A stretch of 64,000 bases of DNA, taken from Thermoplasmata archaeon (GTDB lineage Archaea > Thermoplasmatota > Thermoplasmata > Methanomassiliicoccales > Methanomethylophilaceae). The position numbers and the translations under genes are program-made. Numbering within the stretch: position 1 is the first letter of the stretch; every line of letters begins with the position of its first letter. The DNA is taken from contig SUSZ01000005.1 in NCBI GenBank assembly GCA_015063165.1, positions 1 through 64,000 of the forward strand, in the 5' to 3' direction. Of the stretch, positions 62,047-64,000 are shown piece by piece. The notes under the pieces are model-generated. The model was not told the origin of the DNA, made no database searches, and was given only the letters and a program-made list of their open reading frames with translations.

Positions 62047-64000
62047 GTGGGCACGGAATGCTTCAGGGAGCTCGGCGTGGATCCCTTCAAGACATACACG
62101 CCCTCGGAGCTGGACCGCATCGTCAGCGAGAAGAGGAGCGAGTACGAGGTCCTGAAGTCGAAGGCCCAGACCGTTCCCGAGAAGAACAAGATAGGGAGGG
62201 AGCTGGACGCCCTTCCCGGGTACCGCAAGGACCTGGCCGACGCCGGGTGCCGTTCCAAGGCTCAGGAAGAGGTCCTGGCCATAGTCACGAAGGACCTGGA
62301 GCGCCATCTCTTCCACCGCATCGACGGATCCTCCGTGTTCTTCGAGAAGCAGATAGACGACATACTGGAGCCGGCTAGGAAGAAGAACTGGAACGTCGGA
62401 CCGGAAGTCGTGGGCCACATCAAGGGAGCGTCCCTGGTCAGCGAGAGCGACTTCAAGGACATCCCCGCGGACAACGCGTTCAACATCCTGAAGCTCCTCG
62501 GAACCGACGATATCGTGTCTTGGACCAACGGGGCCATCAGCAAGCTGTACTCCGAAGGAAGCGACAAGGTCCCCGCGAAGGTGTCCGCCGAGACCTCTTT
62601 CCCGACGTTCAAGTCGACCATCATGACCCTGGCCGCCAGGGCGCAGAAGTTCCAGAAGAACTCGCACTATCCGGATGCCGAGAAATACTCCGCCCTTCTG
62701 AAGAAGGTCACCCCGATGTTCATGAACGAGGCCTCCTACACGAAGTTCAGGACCGCCATGGTCATGTACTCCGTCGAGGAGGAGCTCCAGTCCAGCACCA
62801 CGTCCATGGACTTCCAGTCGATCTCCTCCCTGATCAACACCAAGGTCGCCGGCAGGGGCGTGGATGTCAACGACGCCCTCCGCGAGCTTGAGAGGTTCTG
62901 CCTGTCCAAGGGTATAGTCGCCGACTTCTCCAAGGTGACCAAGGAATGCACCGTGTGCGGTTTCTGCGGGTGCAGGTTCGAGGCCGACAAGGAGACCAAC
63001 TTCTGCCCTTACTGCAACAAGCCGATAGCGATAGACTGCCCTCGCTGCGGGGTCCGCAACCCCTCTTCCAATCTTCACTGCAAGGGGTGCGGCATCGATT
63101 TCTCTCTGATCTCCAACCTTCCGTTCATCGAGAAAGGCCTGAAAGAGGACATAAGGAACGGGAACCTGCTCTCCGTGAAGGAGACCCTGGCCAAGTTCGA
63201 AGGCTACGAGGATTTCGTGGACAAGTCCCTGCTCAAGGAGGCGGACGGATTCCTGAAGGACACCAAGGCCCTGTTCGAGGAGCTGGATTCGATGGAGGCC
63301 GCCAAGAGGTACTGCGCCGCCTTGGAGAGGTGCGACGAATACCTCCGCGGACACTCCGCTTTCGACGAGATCAGCGACAGGAGGGCCGAGTACGCCGCCA
63401 TAGTGGACGACATAGGCAAGAGGTTCAGAGCCGTCCCGGCGGGCTCCAGCGACCGCTACATAGCCCTCGTAGGGGAGTGCTCCGACCATCCCGACCTGAT
63501 CAGATACTTCAACAGTAACCGTCCGCCCTCTCCCGCCAGCGTCACGGTGTCCCAGAACGAGGACGGCCATGTCCTCGTCTCGATGGACTCCCTTCCCCCG
63601 AAAGACGCCAGCTACCTCCTGGTCCGCAAGGAGGGCTCGTCCCCTCTGAACGAGAACGACGGGGTGCAGGTGGCGGAGACCAAGGACAAGGCGTACGTGG
63701 ACCGCTCCATCTCGTTCGGAGTGGAGTACCGCTACGCCGTCTACGCCAAGCGCTGGGGGGTCACTTCCACTTCCGCCGCCCTTTCCAAGCCCATAGCGGT
63801 CTTCGCAGACGTCATAGACGCGTCCGCATCGCCTTCGGAGACAGGCATCCGTCTGGACTACAAGGTCCCGAAAGGATGCTCCAAGGTGCTGGTATACAGG
63901 TCGGAAGGGTCCGAGCCCTCCGCATCCGGGGTGCCTTACGCCGACAACGGGACGAAAAGCTTCTTCGTGGACAAGGACGCCCAGGACGACTCGACGACAT
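62047..64000 (+). CDS. Large zinc-ribbon/FN3-like protein, partial (runs off the window)
   Basis: Open frame from GTG 62047 to the window end (at least 651 codons), absent from the track because it has no stop here. AGGTGAT five bases upstream fixes the start, four bases after the vWA gene. The N-terminus (CFRELGVDPFKTYTPSELDRIVSEKRSEYE) looks like a degenerate J-domain-like helical unit, without an HPD motif. A helical region follows, then two zinc ribbons (CTVCGFCGCRF ... CPYCNKPI and CPRCGVRN ... CKGCGIDF), a coil, and at least two FN3-like beta units (SVTVSQNEDGHVLVSMDSLP). Probably the Hsp70-vWA partner or target-binding subunit. Confidence 0.75.
   Translation, partial: MGTECFRELGVDPFKTYTPSELDRIVSEKRSEYEVLKSKAQTVPEKNKIGRELDALPGYRKDLADAGCRSKAQEEVLAIVTKDLERHLFHRIDGSSVFFEKQIDDILEPARKKNWNVGPEVVGHIKGASLVSESDFKDIPADNAFNILKLLGTDDIVSWTNGAISKLYSEGSDKVPAKVSAETSFPTFKSTIMTLAARAQKFQKNSHYPDAEKYSALLKKVTPMFMNEASYTKFRTAMVMYSVEEELQSSTTSMDFQSISSLINTKVAGRGVDVNDALRELERFCLSKGIVADFSKVTKECTVCGFCGCRFEADKETNFCPYCNKPIAIDCPRCGVRNPSSNLHCKGCGIDFSLISNLPFIEKGLKEDIRNGNLLSVKETLAKFEGYEDFVDKSLLKEADGFLKDTKALFEELDSMEAAKRYCAALERCDEYLRGHSAFDEISDRRAEYAAIVDDIGKRFRAVPAGSSDRYIALVGECSDHPDLIRYFNSNRPPSPASVTVSQNEDGHVLVSMDSLPPKDASYLLVRKEGSSPLNENDGVQVAETKDKAYVDRSISFGVEYRYAVYAKRWGVTSTSAALSKPIAVFADVIDASASPSETGIRLDYKVPKGCSKVLVYRSEGSEPSASGVPYADNGTKSFFVDKDAQDDSTT

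Noticed and set aside
1-64000. CRISPR array
   Set aside because: No set of short identical direct repeats with regular unique spacers; the visible repeats are InlB/LRR protein repeats.

Overview
The window reads as a chromosomal segment of a methanogenic archaeon, most likely of the order Methanomassiliicoccales (gut or wetland 'Methanomethylophilus'-type lineages). The archaeal signals are ribosomal proteins S17e and S15, a group II chaperonin (thermosome), Kae1, an archaeal RecJ-like DHH protein, an HVO_0476-type zinc ribbon protein, TATA-box promoters about 25 nt upstream of leaderless starts, and small 2[4Fe-4S] ferredoxins. They are mixed with genes of bacterial type: GrpE-DnaK-DnaJ, type III glutamine synthetase, ProBA, MATE, AGCS, TetR and BspA/InlB-like surface proteins. 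Almost every recognisable CDS stops with TGA or TAA. TAG closes only one small ORF and interrupts one long conserved ORF, as expected where UAG is reserved for pyrrolysine. The species-level assignment is inference.

Layout. 1-126 is the 3' end of a group II intron (domains V and VI), directly abutting a decayed small exported-protein gene (126-543). 640-3304 is a divergent TetR / P1B-type metal ATPase pair with a palindromic operator. 3350-7318 is a four-gene minus-strand run (transglutaminase-like, SIMPL, HemK-like methyltransferase, MATE). 7404-9341 holds MBL, zinc-ribbon and HAD genes. 9860-10815 holds three tandem paralogous ferredoxins, each with its own promoter and terminator. 10842-12577 is TraB, thyX, rps17e and tRNA-Arg. 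12919-19139 is one giant LRR/InlB-repeat surface protein broken by a frameshift. 19293-24366 holds an NFACT protein, tRNA-Thr, a cyclophilin-like protein, hypE, tRNA-Arg, a PEBP-family protein and apt. 24906-29574 is a five-gene minus-strand operon built around an SPFH protein, resembling the bacterial PspA/YdjGHI membrane-stress arrangement. 29817-32000 is type III glutamine synthetase. 32099-35924 holds two more surface proteins, one with two frameshifts. 36046-38915 holds a small hypothetical, two bPH2 membrane proteins and a flavin-binding protein. 39013-44304 is the chaperone block: thermosome, then grpE-dnaK-dnaJ. 44369-49198 holds a cysteine hydrolase, tRNA-Ser, proA-proB and an AGCS symporter with a small membrane partner. 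49852-53066 holds tRNA-Val, a small ORF, kae1, recJ-like and rps15.

The most unusual region is 53238-64000 (continuing past the window). It holds a membrane-anchored zinc-ribbon GTPase, a divergent short Hsp70, a second zinc-ribbon GTPase, a GAP1-like (GTPase-associated protein 1) gene with an in-frame UAG, an Hsp70 fused to a von Willebrand A domain, and a large zinc-ribbon/FN3-like protein. The last four overlap or are tightly spaced and form one operon. It looks like an archaeal version of the GTPase-GAP1-Hsp70-vWA conflict or signalling systems known from bacteria, possibly with pyrrolysine or UAG readthrough in its GAP1 subunit.

Five single-base losses are inferred, all at short G or C runs and all in surface or exported-protein genes; the housekeeping genes are intact.
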